Below are positions 1 to 8,074 of a stretch of 64,000 nucleotides of DNA, in pieces. The notes under the pieces were generated by a model. That model had not been told where the DNA came from. It did no database searches and was given only the letters and a program-made list of their open reading frames with translations. The position numbers and the translations under genes were made by a program. Source of the stretch: Granulicella sp. L56 (GTDB lineage Bacteria > Acidobacteriota > Terriglobia > Terriglobales > Acidobacteriaceae); assembly GCF_009765835.1 (NCBI RefSeq), contig NZ_LMUS01000006.1:1942438-2006437 (forward strand), written 5' to 3'. Numbering within the stretch: position 1 is the stretch's first letter; each line of letters opens with the position of its first letter.

Positions 1-326
1 GCTGCGTTGTGGACCACAGGAATGCTGAGGATGTGGCCGGCAATGTAGGTAGCCTGCGTCGCGTTGTAGTCGCGCACTCGCCCCGGCATCAGGAAGCACT
101 CGATGAAGCCGAGGATCGCGGTGATGCCTGTCCAGAAGAACAAGAGATAGAGCACCCCAAGTCCATTACGGCGAAGATAGAAGTGATGGAGCCCGAAGCA
201 TCCGAGGAAGAGCGCAAGCAGAACGCCGACGGCCTCGTCCTTGCGCGCTTGTTCGTACTCTGCATAGAACCACGCGCGTTGCTGCGGGTTCATGTTGGTG
301 GTGTAGATCGAGTCGGTGATCAGCAT
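1..326 (-). CDS. TM2 domain protein, 3' end cut by window edge
   Basis: The reading frame runs from an ATG at 326 off the start of the window, giving about 108 residues with no stop. A short hydrophilic N-terminus with YAEYEQARKDEAVG is followed by two hydrophobic helices joined by a short turn containing GLHHFYLRRNGLGVLYLL and then FTGITAI-like sequence ending in IECFLMP. This is the TM2 domain pattern (two helices with a G-x-H-x-F-Y turn), a small membrane module of unknown biochemical role. A GGAG lies about 10 nt before the ATG. The C-terminal part is outside the window, so a further domain cannot be excluded. Confidence 0.75.
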   Translation of the reverse strand, partial: MLITDSIYTTNMNPQQRAWFYAEYEQARKDEAVGVLLALFLGCFGLHHFYLRRNGLGVLYLLFFWTGITAILGFIECFLMPGRVRDYNATQATYIAGHILSIPVVHNA

Positions 327-418
327 GGCTGCATTTCTCCAAAACTTAGAGAGAATACGCGCAGATCGCTGTTGCGGTTCCATTGCCATCTTCGCGCGAC
401 ACTGGAACCGCGTCTAAC

Positions 419-1618
419 TTAGCGGCGATTCATCCCCAGCAGGCTGAGGAAGAAGCTGCCGAAGATGGCCTCGATCCCGAGCATGAAGCACGTAGCAGAG
501 GGAAGCGTAAGCCGAAGCATCGATTGGGGCGAGAGGTCGCCGAATCCGCTGGCATGCCAGATATGCAGGGCATAGCCGAGAATGACAGCGCCTGCCAGCA
601 GCAGCACGCAGCCCACGATGAGGCCGACTTCAAGATTGATGACCTTGAAGACGCGCTCGAACTTCGGATTCGGCGGCAGAAAACCCTCCTGCGTGCCGAA
701 GACTTTGGCGCTGACCGCAAAGACAGAGATATGCGCTCCGATGAGCACAAGTCCGAGAGCGTAGGTTAGAGTATCCACGTCGAACGTCCAGCGCCCGATG
801 GTCTGCGGTCCTGCAAGCAGAAACAACGAGATCACCAGGCCGACGATAAATGTGATGACGCCGGGATAGAAGAAGAGCCAGCGCGGACTGTAGAGCAGAA
901 GAAAGCGCAGGTGACGCCAACCATCGCGCCAGGTACGAAGGTGCGGCGCGCGGGTGCGTCCATCGGGCGAAAGCGTCGTCGGCACCTCGGCCAGGCGAAG
1001 ATTGGCGAGACTGGATCGAACCACCATCTCGCTGGCGAACTCCATCCCGGTGGTTTGCAGCCCAAGGCCCAGGATTGCATCGCGGCGCAAGGCACGGATG
1101 CCGCAGTGGAAGTCGCGGACGGGAATGCCGAAGAAGAGACGACCGATGAAGCTGAGAACAGGGTTGCCAAGATATTTATGCAGCGGAGGCATCGCTCCCG
1201 GCTTGATCTCGCCGCTGAAGCGATTGCCCATCACAAGGTCGTTGCCTTCTTCGAGCTTCGCGAGAAAGCGTGGCAGGTGGCCGAAGTCGTAACTCGCATC
1301 GGCATCCGCCATAAGCACGTACTTGCCGCGTGCGTTTTCGATGCCAGTCATCAACGCCGCTCCATAGCCGCGCACAGGAACGGCAACGACGCGCGCGCCC
1401 TCATCGACGGCGATCTGCTGCGAGCCGTCGGTGCTGCCGTTGTCGGCAATGAGCACCTCTCCGGCTACGTTGTTATCGCGCAAAGCCGCAACGGCCTGCC
1501 GCACGCAGAACGCAAGGGTCTCCGCTTCGTTGAGGCAGGGCATAAGAATGGTGACGGTGAGGTCGCTCATGTTTTGAATGCTATCAAATGAATTTGTTTG
1601 CATAGTTACTTTCGTCAT
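419..1618 (-). CDS. Family 2 glycosyltransferase with C-terminal membrane anchor
   Basis: A 399-residue protein. Residues about 21-250 form a GT-A fold: the N-terminal strand TVTILMPCLNEAETL, IADNGSTDGS for nucleotide-sugar binding, and the metal-binding ADADASYDF around residue 104-112. Four hydrophobic segments follow (about 250-395), as in dolichyl- or undecaprenyl-phosphate sugar synthases that work at the inner membrane face. Likely role is moving a sugar from a nucleotide sugar to a polyprenyl phosphate (inference). Its ATG overlaps the stop of the upstream membrane glycosyltransferase as ATGA, so the two are probably co-translated. An internal Met at residue 17 is an alternative start. 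Confidence 0.85.
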   Translation of the reverse strand: MTKVTMQTNSFDSIQNMSDLTVTILMPCLNEAETLAFCVRQAVAALRDNNVAGEVLIADNGSTDGSQQIAVDEGARVVAVPVRGYGAALMTGIENARGKYVLMADADASYDFGHLPRFLAKLEEGNDLVMGNRFSGEIKPGAMPPLHKYLGNPVLSFIGRLFFGIPVRDFHCGIRALRRDAILGLGLQTTGMEFASEMVVRSSLANLRLAEVPTTLSPDGRTRAPHLRTWRDGWRHLRFLLLYSPRWLFFYPGVITFIVGLVISLFLLAGPQTIGRWTFDVDTLTYALGLVLIGAHISVFAVSAKVFGTQEGFLPPNPKFERVFKVINLEVGLIVGCVLLLAGAVILGYALHIWHASGFGDLSPQSMLRLTLPSATCFMLGIEAIFGSFFLSLLGMNRR

Positions 1619-3456
1619 GGCTGAGTGGCCTGCCCGGAGGTTTCGGACGGCAAATTAAGGGGAAGTTCATAGAGGTGCGAGTCGCCTAGTTCATGCCAGC
1701 CCGCCGACGCCGGGGTCGTTCCGGTCATGAGGCCCGGCTTGAAGTAGCCAACCATTACCTTTGCCCCTTGCTGGCGAACGACATCAATGGCCTGTTCGCG
1801 GTTCGGCATATTGGCAAGCGAAGAGTACAGCGGAGTGTCGATATAGATCTCGGTGAGGATGCGGACGCCCGTCAGTCTCGCCCAATAGTGATCGTAGACG
1901 CAGGCCCGTATTCCGATGCAGGCGATGATGTCTCCGGGACCTACTCCAAGTGCGTTAAGCGCATGGGCTGCCTCGAAGGTGTCGGCGTCATACCATCCTC
2001 CGGGAGAGGGGGCGATCGAGAGTTGACGGCGCATCTCGGCGATCGTCCGTGTAGACTCTCCCACGGCGAGCAGGGCCAGCAAAAGCACAAGCGCCGACGC
2101 TGCGAAGGTGTGAGAGCTGTTCGGCGTGGCCCGTTGGTGCGTGCCCGGCAGGTTGTGCAGCGCCGCGAAGAGCGGCAGCATGATGGCGAGATAGCCTATC
2201 GTGACATAGCGTTCTTCGATGTTCACCATGCCGTAGATAGCGAAGATGCCAACCCCGAGAAGCAGCGGCGCAAGCCAGAATGCGTTGGTGGAAGGTCGCC
2301 AGCCCAGACTCAGGCGCGCTCCCAGCAGGAGGATGACTGCTAACAGAAGCCATCCCTCCGGATGATTGATCAGATAGCGGACCAGGAGCACAAAGTCTCG
2401 CGAAACCGCATGGACCTCGCCGCGAAGGTTGGTGTGGGTTTTGATCTGATCATTCCAGAAACCGGGGTTGAACCAATCCGGATAGGTGCCATAGGGTAGC
2501 TGTTTGTAGCTCACAACCAGCGGCGACTGCATCAGCACTTTGTTGGGATGCTTGAGATGGACTTCGGACGTGCCAAAGAGGTTGGTTTCGTCGTTCTGCA
2601 GGTGCATCTTCTCGGTTCCGCCAACCATCCAGGCGTAGTTGAGCGTGCCGGAATCGCTGAAGTCCAGACGGCCTTTCTGATGCGAGAGCGCAGCGATATA
2701 AGGGCCAGCAACGATAGCAAAACACGCAGCAGCCAGAAGCGCAGCCGCAGCGATGCGCGCCGGTGCATGTTTCTGCCAGATCCAGCGGAAGGAGATGAGC
2801 GCAAGGATGCAGAGGAGCGTGAAGACGAAGGCGAAGGACTTGGTGAGGTACGCGAAGCCGAGAGCTACGCCCATCAGTGCGGCATAGCGCAGGTGGGCCG
2901 TGGACAGATGGTTCATCAGGGCCGCGAGAGCGAACAGCAGGCAGGCCTGTAGCAGAGCGTCGGGACGTACCTTGCCCATGCTCAGTTCACGCTGGCTGGC
3001 GATTACGAGCAGGGCGATGCCAAGATAGCGAAGCGTGTAGCGGTCCAGCAGAAAGCGCGCGGCTTCGCCAGCTTCGGTGGCGGCAGCTCGAACGTCACGA
3101 AACTGGATGATGGAGTCCGTGAAGGCGACGATGGCGAGCATCTCCAGAAGAAAGATGCCGAAGTTGACCATGTAATAGGCATGGAGTTCGGTGAAGCGCG
3201 TCGCATGAAAGAGGACGTGGCCAACAGAGAGCGCAGCCGGATAGAGCGGGTTCCAATAACCGTTGATGACACCGGCCCAGTGGTGAGAACGCATCAGGTC
3301 GCCGATGTCCATGTAGGCGACCGCATCGCCGTCGATCTGATAGGGGTCCCAAAGCGCGTAGCCGAAGGTGACCAGGGCCGCAAGCACACAGTATGCGGGC
3401 CAGAGACGGCGCATCCAGGATTGAAGCGGGGTAGATTCCGGGGAGGTATCTTTCAT
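1615..3456 (-). CDS. Multi-pass membrane glycosyltransferase (GT-C/PMT-like)
   Basis: A 613-residue protein with about ten or more hydrophobic helices, an early periplasmic-type loop with acidic residues (DPYQIDGDAVAYMDI, about residues 37-51), and a soluble C-terminal domain of about 130 residues. This is the architecture of GT-C enzymes (ArnT/PMT-like), which use a polyprenyl-phosphate sugar as donor. The downstream gene, overlapping by 4 nt, encodes the kind of family 2 enzyme that makes such donors, so a donor-synthase/transferase pair is plausible (inference). Acceptor and sugar cannot be read from the sequence. The start is the ATG at 3456; I see no better internal start. Confidence 0.7.
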   Translation of the reverse strand: MKDTSPESTPLQSWMRRLWPAYCVLAALVTFGYALWDPYQIDGDAVAYMDIGDLMRSHHWAGVINGYWNPLYPAALSVGHVLFHATRFTELHAYYMVNFGIFLLEMLAIVAFTDSIIQFRDVRAAATEAGEAARFLLDRYTLRYLGIALLVIASQRELSMGKVRPDALLQACLLFALAALMNHLSTAHLRYAALMGVALGFAYLTKSFAFVFTLLCILALISFRWIWQKHAPARIAAAALLAAACFAIVAGPYIAALSHQKGRLDFSDSGTLNYAWMVGGTEKMHLQNDETNLFGTSEVHLKHPNKVLMQSPLVVSYKQLPYGTYPDWFNPGFWNDQIKTHTNLRGEVHAVSRDFVLLVRYLINHPEGWLLLAVILLLGARLSLGWRPSTNAFWLAPLLLGVGIFAIYGMVNIEERYVTIGYLAIMLPLFAALHNLPGTHQRATPNSSHTFAASALVLLLALLAVGESTRTIAEMRRQLSIAPSPGGWYDADTFEAAHALNALGVGPGDIIACIGIRACVYDHYWARLTGVRILTEIYIDTPLYSSLANMPNREQAIDVVRQQGAKVMVGYFKPGLMTGTTPASAGWHELGDSHLYELPLNLPSETSGQATQP

Positions 3457-3583
3457 CGCGGTGGGTTCGTCCTTCTAGGGCGTTTTCATCATCATCGCAG
3501 AGATAAAGATTGAATCGGTATGAAATTAGCTGAGCAATAAGATGCTCGTTAAGCTGGGGAAAGCTGCGTAGCTTTGAGAAACA

Positions 3584-3611
3584 GCCAGCCCTCCGGGTGT
3601 GGAGGGCTGGC
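3584..3611 (-). terminator. Rho-independent terminator after rpoD
   Basis: A perfect 11-bp inverted repeat, gccagccctcc and ggagggctggc, with a 6-nt loop, lies 25 nt past the rpoD stop. On the rpoD transcript it is followed by a U-containing stretch (UGUUUCU). Confidence 0.7.
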
Positions 3612-3636
3612 GATAAAGCAGTTGCGTTATTGCAGG

Positions 3637-5361
3637 CTAGATGTCCTTGACGCCGTCGACGAAGGCCTTCAGCTTGCGGCTGCGGCTGGGGTGACGGAGC
3701 TTGCGTAACGCCTTGGCTTCTATCTGGCGAATGCGCTCGCGTGTGACCTGGAAGGACTGGCCGACCTCTTCGAGGGTGTGCTCGGAGCCGTCTTCGAGGC
3801 CGAAGCGCATCTTGATGACGCGCTCTTCACGCGGCGTCAGGGTACGCAGCACCTGCGAGGTGTACTCCTTCAGGTTGACCGAGATGACAGCGTCGGATGG
3901 CGAGACAGCCATGCGGTCTTCGATGAAGTCGCCAAGGTGCGAATCTTCCTCTTCGCCGATGGGCGTTTCGAGCGAGATAGGCTCCTGCGCGATCTTGAGC
4001 ACCTTGCGGACCTTCGCAACCGGGATGTCCATGCGGCGGGCAATCTCTTCTGAAGACGCTTCACGGCCAAGCTCCTGCACCAGTTGGCGCGAGGTGCGGA
4101 TGAGCTTGTTGATGGTCTCGATCATGTGGACCGGGATACGAATCGTCCGGGCCTGATCGGCGATGGCGCGGGTGATGGCCTGACGAATCCACCACGTCGC
4201 GTAGGTCGAGAATTTGTAACCGCGACGGTACTCAAATTTGTCGACGGCCTTCATCAGGCCGATGTTGCCTTCCTGAATCAGGTCGAGGAACTGAAGTCCG
4301 CGGTTGGTGTACTTCTTGGCGATGGAGACGACGAGGCGAAGGTTGGCCTCGATGAGCTCGCGCTTGGCGCGCTCGGCGTCCATGTCGCCCTGAATCATCT
4401 CGCGCTGCGTGCGCTTGAGGTCGGCGATCAAGATGCCGGCGTCCTGCTCGACGCGCTCAAGATCGATGCGGCAGTTCTTCTGCTGGCGCTTGTACTCCTT
4501 GCGCAGCTCTTCGGACTTCGATGCCTCGTGCTTGGTATCGAGGGTCTTGATCTGGCGCTCGAGCGTGCGCATGGCATCGACGGTCTTGTTGACCTTGTCG
4601 AGCAGGCGCTTCTTCTCGCCGTTGGTGTACTTCAACTCGCGGACGATGCGGTTGATGTAGACGTGCTCGCGGCCAATCAGCCAGCGGGTCTTGCGCGCGT
4701 CCTTCGCCTTGGCCTTGGAGTCTTTGCCGACGGGCGCAGCAAGCTTTTCGTCAAGCGCGTGAATCTTCTTCTGGTGCTTGGTGATGACGTCGATGCGGCC
4801 GGCAGTGGCGCGAACGCGTGCGGCAAGAATCTCTTCGGTCAACTCTTCTTCGTCGAAGGTGACGACTTCCTTGATGTTGCGGACGCCGCGCTTGAGGTCT
4901 TCGCCGAGGCCGACGATCTCGCGGATGACGATGGGCGAGCGCGAGATGGCCTTCATGACGCGAAGCTGGCCGCGTTCGATGCGCTTGGCGATTTCGACTT
5001 CGCCCTCGCGGGTCAGCAGCGGAACGGTGCCCATCTCGCGCAGATACATGCGGACGGGGTCGTTGGTCTTCTCGAGCGTGCCAGGAGTCAGGTCAAGCTC
5101 GACGTCGTCGGACTCTTCACCGGCTTCGGGCTCATATTTATCGCGGTCGCTGCCGAACTTCGACTCGCCGGAGAGCACATCAATGCCCTGGGTATTAATG
5201 GTGGTGAGAAGATCGTCGAGGTCGTCGGGTGTGGTGATATCACCAGGCAAAAGGTCGTTGACCTCGCCATAGGTGAGGTAACCCTTTTCCTTACCTGTAT
5301 CGATCATCTTGTCTATGTCTTCTTCGTACTTATCAAGTTCTTCGGCCACGGCTATGCGCAC
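3637..5361 (-). CDS. rpoD: RNA polymerase primary sigma factor (sigma-70/RpoD)
   Basis: A 574-residue housekeeping sigma factor. In order: region 1.1-like acidic N-terminus ([12 protein letters not shown], about 28-39), region 1.2 ([12 protein letters not shown], about 100), a charged non-conserved insert (about 170-320), region 2 with the -10 binding helix ([20 protein letters not shown]), region 3 and region 4.2 helix-turn-helix ([20 protein letters not shown]) near the C-terminus. All core promoter-recognition residues I know are in place. It sits downstream of dnaG on the same strand, but the usual close dnaG-rpoD linkage is broken here by about 2.7 kb holding a flippase, a toxin-antitoxin pair and a zinc protein. 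A strong hairpin follows the stop. Confidence 0.97.
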   Translation of the reverse strand: MRIAVAEELDKYEEDIDKMIDTGKEKGYLTYGEVNDLLPGDITTPDDLDDLLTTINTQGIDVLSGESKFGSDRDKYEPEAGEESDDVELDLTPGTLEKTNDPVRMYLREMGTVPLLTREGEVEIAKRIERGQLRVMKAISRSPIVIREIVGLGEDLKRGVRNIKEVVTFDEEELTEEILAARVRATAGRIDVITKHQKKIHALDEKLAAPVGKDSKAKAKDARKTRWLIGREHVYINRIVRELKYTNGEKKRLLDKVNKTVDAMRTLERQIKTLDTKHEASKSEELRKEYKRQQKNCRIDLERVEQDAGILIADLKRTQREMIQGDMDAERAKRELIEANLRLVVSIAKKYTNRGLQFLDLIQEGNIGLMKAVDKFEYRRGYKFSTYATWWIRQAITRAIADQARTIRIPVHMIETINKLIRTSRQLVQELGREASSEEIARRMDIPVAKVRKVLKIAQEPISLETPIGEEEDSHLGDFIEDRMAVSPSDAVISVNLKEYTSQVLRTLTPREERVIKMRFGLEDGSEHTLEEVGQSFQVTRERIRQIEAKALRKLRHPSRSRKLKAFVDGVKDI

Positions 5362-5553
5362 TCCTGCGAGAAATTCTGTAGATTGGGATGCCGCCGGTAT
5401 ACCTCATGGCGTTCAGACGGACTAATCCCTTGGTTGTGACTGGTGGGCAGGGAGTTGGTTGCGGTTTAGACCGCGTTGGCAAGCCCGGCGACCTCATGCG
5501 GTCAGGGCATTCAAAGGCACACGTCCCCAGCGAATCACAGAATACCACATCTT

Positions 5554-5808
5554 TTAGACGCTTTCGGAGGGAAAAAGACTCGGCGCGGGCTCGCGCAGGG
5601 TCTCTCCCCGCGCTCCGTCCTGATGGCGGGGACAGCGCCGGAGGTGGATATCTTTGCCTGCGGAGCCGTAATCGTGGCCGCAATGGCCGCAGCGAAGGTG
5701 ATAGATCGTCTGTCCGGGAAAGGAATCCGAGGGGAATCCAGTTCGGGAGATGACGGTCTGGCCGTGTTTATTCTTGTATCCGGGGTCTGTGGTCTGAAAT
5801 CGAGGCAT
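5554..5808 (-). CDS. Small zinc-ribbon-like conserved protein
   Basis: An 84-residue protein beginning MPRFQTTDPGY, which matches my memory of a widespread uncharacterised family that starts MPRFKTTD and carries two zinc-ligand pairs. Here the pairs are C40-x2-C43 (LRCGHCGHDYG) and C59-x2-H62 (RRCPRHQ). In the copies I remember the second pair is CxxC, so the His is a small departure that could still bind metal. The last 20 residues are not part of the conserved core. No function is known. The start is the ATG at 5808. It lies just downstream of the Doc/AbrB pair but is not tightly linked to it. Confidence 0.65.
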   Translation of the reverse strand: MPRFQTTDPGYKNKHGQTVISRTGFPSDSFPGQTIYHLRCGHCGHDYGSAGKDIHLRRCPRHQDGARGETLREPAPSLFPSESV

Positions 5809-5860
5809 AGTCTTGGGAGCAACGCATAGGTGAGAGCAGAGATTTATCCGTTATGGGAAT

Positions 5861-6253
5861 TCAGACGGATTGCGAATTTTGTTGAAGCCACCCTGCTAAC
5901 TCGGCTTCAGTCAAGTCACCTGCTGCGAGCGCATAAAAAGTGAGATACCGCATCTCCTGAGACGCGGCGAGAATGATTCCATTTTGCTTGAGAAAGCTCA
6001 GACAGACGACAAACGCGGTGCGCTTATTGCCATCTACGAACGCGTGATTTTTTGCCAGACCATAGGCATAAGAGGCGGCGAGCTGGTAGAGCGTAGCGGT
6101 CGGCTCTGAATAGGCAAAGAGATTTCTTGGCCGGTCCATTGCCGACTCGAAGAGGCCCTGATCGCGAATGCCGGTGGCGCCCCCGTGCTCGGCCAACTGA
6201 AGCTGATGGATGACGCGAGCCTCTTCGTTGTCGATCCAGATTGGCGCTTTCAC
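5861..6253 (-). CDS. Death-on-curing (Doc/Fic-fold) toxin
   Basis: A 130-residue Fic-fold protein of the Doc type. The active-site loop reads HAFVDGNKRTAF (H70, D74, N76, K77, R78), the HxFxDxNKR form seen in Doc proteins; P1 Doc phosphorylates elongation factor Tu. The N-terminal GGATGIRDQGLFESAMDRP segment is also typical. It starts with GTG inside the antitoxin stop (GTGA overlap), the usual arrangement for translational coupling of toxin to antitoxin. All catalytic residues seem present, so the toxin is probably active. Its target in this organism is an inference from family knowledge. Confidence 0.9.
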   Translation of the reverse strand: MKAPIWIDNEEARVIHQLQLAEHGGATGIRDQGLFESAMDRPRNLFAYSEPTATLYQLAASYAYGLAKNHAFVDGNKRTAFVVCLSFLKQNGIILAASQEMRYLTFYALAAGDLTEAELAGWLQQNSQSV

Positions 6254-6474
6254 TCAGCCAGCCGCCGCAGGACATCGCGATTTTCCTGCATGATGGACTT
6301 CGCTATCTCTATTTTTTCGGCAAAATCAGGTTGGTAAGGACTGAGCTCGAAGCCGGTGGGCGTCTCCGTAACGTAGAGCTGATCCCCCTTGGAGACGTGC
6401 AATTTTGCAAGAAGTTCTTTCGATAGAATGATTCCCGTTGAATTTCCGATCGTTGTAACTTTCACAATGGACAT
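6250..6474 (-). CDS. AbrB/MazE-type antitoxin
   Basis: A 74-residue protein with a swapped-hairpin AbrB/SpoVT fold: VTTIGNSTGIILSKELLAKLHVSKGDQLYV is the DNA-binding half, and the C-terminal 30 residues (YQPDFAEKIEIAKSIMQENRDVLRRLAE) would wrap the toxin. It is the first gene of a two-gene operon with the Doc toxin and overlaps it by 4 nt. A perfect palindrome lies 20-37 nt upstream of the start and is the likely autoregulatory operator. Expected role: neutralise the toxin and repress the operon together with it. Confidence 0.88.
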   Translation of the reverse strand: MSIVKVTTIGNSTGIILSKELLAKLHVSKGDQLYVTETPTGFELSPYQPDFAEKIEIAKSIMQENRDVLRRLAE

Positions 6475-6493
6475 GAATAAGCCCTCGACCTAA

Positions 6494-6511
6494 GTATAAC
6501 GCTTGTTATAC
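6494..6511 (-). promoter_or_regulatory. Perfect 7-4-7 palindrome upstream of toxin-antitoxin operon
   Basis: gtataac-gctt-gttatac, a perfect inverted repeat 20 nt before the antitoxin ATG. It contains a TATAAC/TATACT-like -10 element, so binding there would block transcription. Likely operator for the AbrB antitoxin (inference from position and symmetry). Confidence 0.6.
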
Positions 6512-6517
6512 ACAGTG

Positions 6518-7912
6518 TCAGCTTTCGAGCCCCGGGGATGACCTTCGAATGCGGGCCAGCAGTGATGCGGGGCGGAGGAAGTTGGGATAGTGCAACATGC
6601 TGGCGGCAAATGCCGGGAACGTGTCCTGAGAGATGCGCAGGGAGGCCGGGACGACGTACAGGTTCATGACAATCTCGGAGACCAGCAGCGACGCGGCGGC
6701 CCCGTAAAGGCCGAACGCACGAGCGAGGAAGTAGCAGAGCGTGCAAGCGATGCTGGTTCCTGCGACGTAGAAGGTGGCGAGCCGCTGATGCTGATTGGTC
6801 GACGTCATCAGCACCGAACTGGTGGACCAGAGCGCGTAGAGAACCACGACCAGCAGAAGGATATCGAGCAGCATGCGGCTGGGAGGGACGTGGCCTCCGG
6901 TCCAATGGTGAAGGAACCATGGGCCGACGGTCATCATGCCCAGAACGACGATGAAGGCGACGATCAGTGCCAATTGGCAGGCGCGGCGCAGCAGGGAGCG
7001 GACGAGCGGATAGTTTCTTGCCCCATAAGCGATCGACATCTCGGGTTCGAAGGTGCTGTTGACCATCTGGACCATTTGTAGAGCGACGCGGGAGACGGTG
7101 CGTGCCGTGCCGAAGACGACGACGGCGGTGGGGCCAAGAGCGTATCCAACGGCCAGCAGGGTGCCTTGAAGGTTCAACGCGTTGCCGATGGGAAAGCCCA
7201 TGAATGCAATGGCAGGACGGGCAAGGGCGCGGATCTCGGCGAAGCTGGCGTGCTTCCAGCCGTATTCGATCCAGGGGATATCTCGCCGGACGAGGACGCA
7301 GAGGATGATGGTGCCCGTGACATTGGCGCAGGCGAAGACAAAGGCAGCGATGCGCGGGCCTGCGTGGAAGACCACGGCGAGGATCATGCAGGTGAAGGCG
7401 GAGAGCGAGAAGACGCTCTTGATGAAGGAGCCGTAGGGATAGCGGCCGATGCAGCGATAAGCCGACTGCAAGAGCTGTTCGAACTGGCCCAGCATGACCG
7501 AGACGCCCAGGTAAAAGATGATCCATTTGGCGTCGGATGGGGTGATGTTGTGAATTTTTAGAAGGTAGGCGGCGGGAACGTAGTACAGAACGATGCTCAA
7601 CAGGGCGATCACGGCGCTGCAGATCATGGCGATGAGCCACCAGCAGCTCTGGAAGACGCGCAGCGCGCCCTGACGGTCCTCGCGAGCGACCATCATAGTC
7701 ATCTCGTTGCCGGCGACGCTGCCGAAGCCTATGTTGCTGAAACTAAGGTAGGAAGGGATGGAGCTGAGGATCATCCACTCGCCATAGACGGGTACGGCCC
7801 AGAAGTGAAGGAAGACCGGGACCTGGACGAGCTGAATGATGGTTGAAGCTAATCTGCTGATCCAGTTGGAGATAAACCCAAGGGTCAAGCGGCGTTTTAC
7901 GGAACTATCCAT
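6518..7912 (-). CDS. Wzx/MATE-like oligosaccharide flippase
   Basis: A 464-residue polytopic membrane protein with about twelve hydrophobic helices. The N-terminus (FISNWISRLASTIIQLVQVPVFL) matches the first helix of polysaccharide biosynthesis flippases (MOP superfamily, Wzx-like), which move lipid-linked glycans across the inner membrane. The two glycosyltransferases at 419-3456 could supply the same pathway, though rpoD and the toxin genes lie between them. Transport substrate cannot be told. The C-terminus ends with a short basic tail. Confidence 0.75.
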   Translation of the reverse strand: MDSSVKRRLTLGFISNWISRLASTIIQLVQVPVFLHFWAVPVYGEWMILSSIPSYLSFSNIGFGSVAGNEMTMMVAREDRQGALRVFQSCWWLIAMICSAVIALLSIVLYYVPAAYLLKIHNITPSDAKWIIFYLGVSVMLGQFEQLLQSAYRCIGRYPYGSFIKSVFSLSAFTCMILAVVFHAGPRIAAFVFACANVTGTIILCVLVRRDIPWIEYGWKHASFAEIRALARPAIAFMGFPIGNALNLQGTLLAVGYALGPTAVVVFGTARTVSRVALQMVQMVNSTFEPEMSIAYGARNYPLVRSLLRRACQLALIVAFIVVLGMMTVGPWFLHHWTGGHVPPSRMLLDILLLVVVLYALWSTSSVLMTSTNQHQRLATFYVAGTSIACTLCYFLARAFGLYGAAASLLVSEIVMNLYVVPASLRISQDTFPAFAASMLHYPNFLRPASLLARIRRSSPGLES

Positions 7913-8019
7913 GCGTCGTCGTTGGCCTCAGATGTCAGTTTACCGGGTGCGATATTTTTTGGGCTTCAAGGGATTGTTTAAAACGATGGAATTGGGTGCG
8001 CTACTGAACAAGCAACGAC

Positions 8020-8066
8020 AAATACAGGGGTCTCTCCACTGCGCTTCGCTCCGGTCGAGATGACGT
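8020..8066. repeat. Dispersed intergenic repeat, copy A
   Basis: A 47-bp element in the dnaG-flippase gap. Its reverse complement matches 30422-30468 at 44 of 47 positions, core gtcatctcgaccg...gagagacccctgtattt. Related to the shorter copies at 36728 and 41348. Confidence 0.75.
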
Positions 8067-8074
8067 GTATTGGG

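Noticed and set aside
4084..5439. 451-residue open frame antisense to rpoD
   Set aside because: rpoD is unmistakable on the opposite strand; GC-rich coding DNA opens long antisense frames, and this one is low-complexity Leu/Val/Ala/Asp sequence with no domain.
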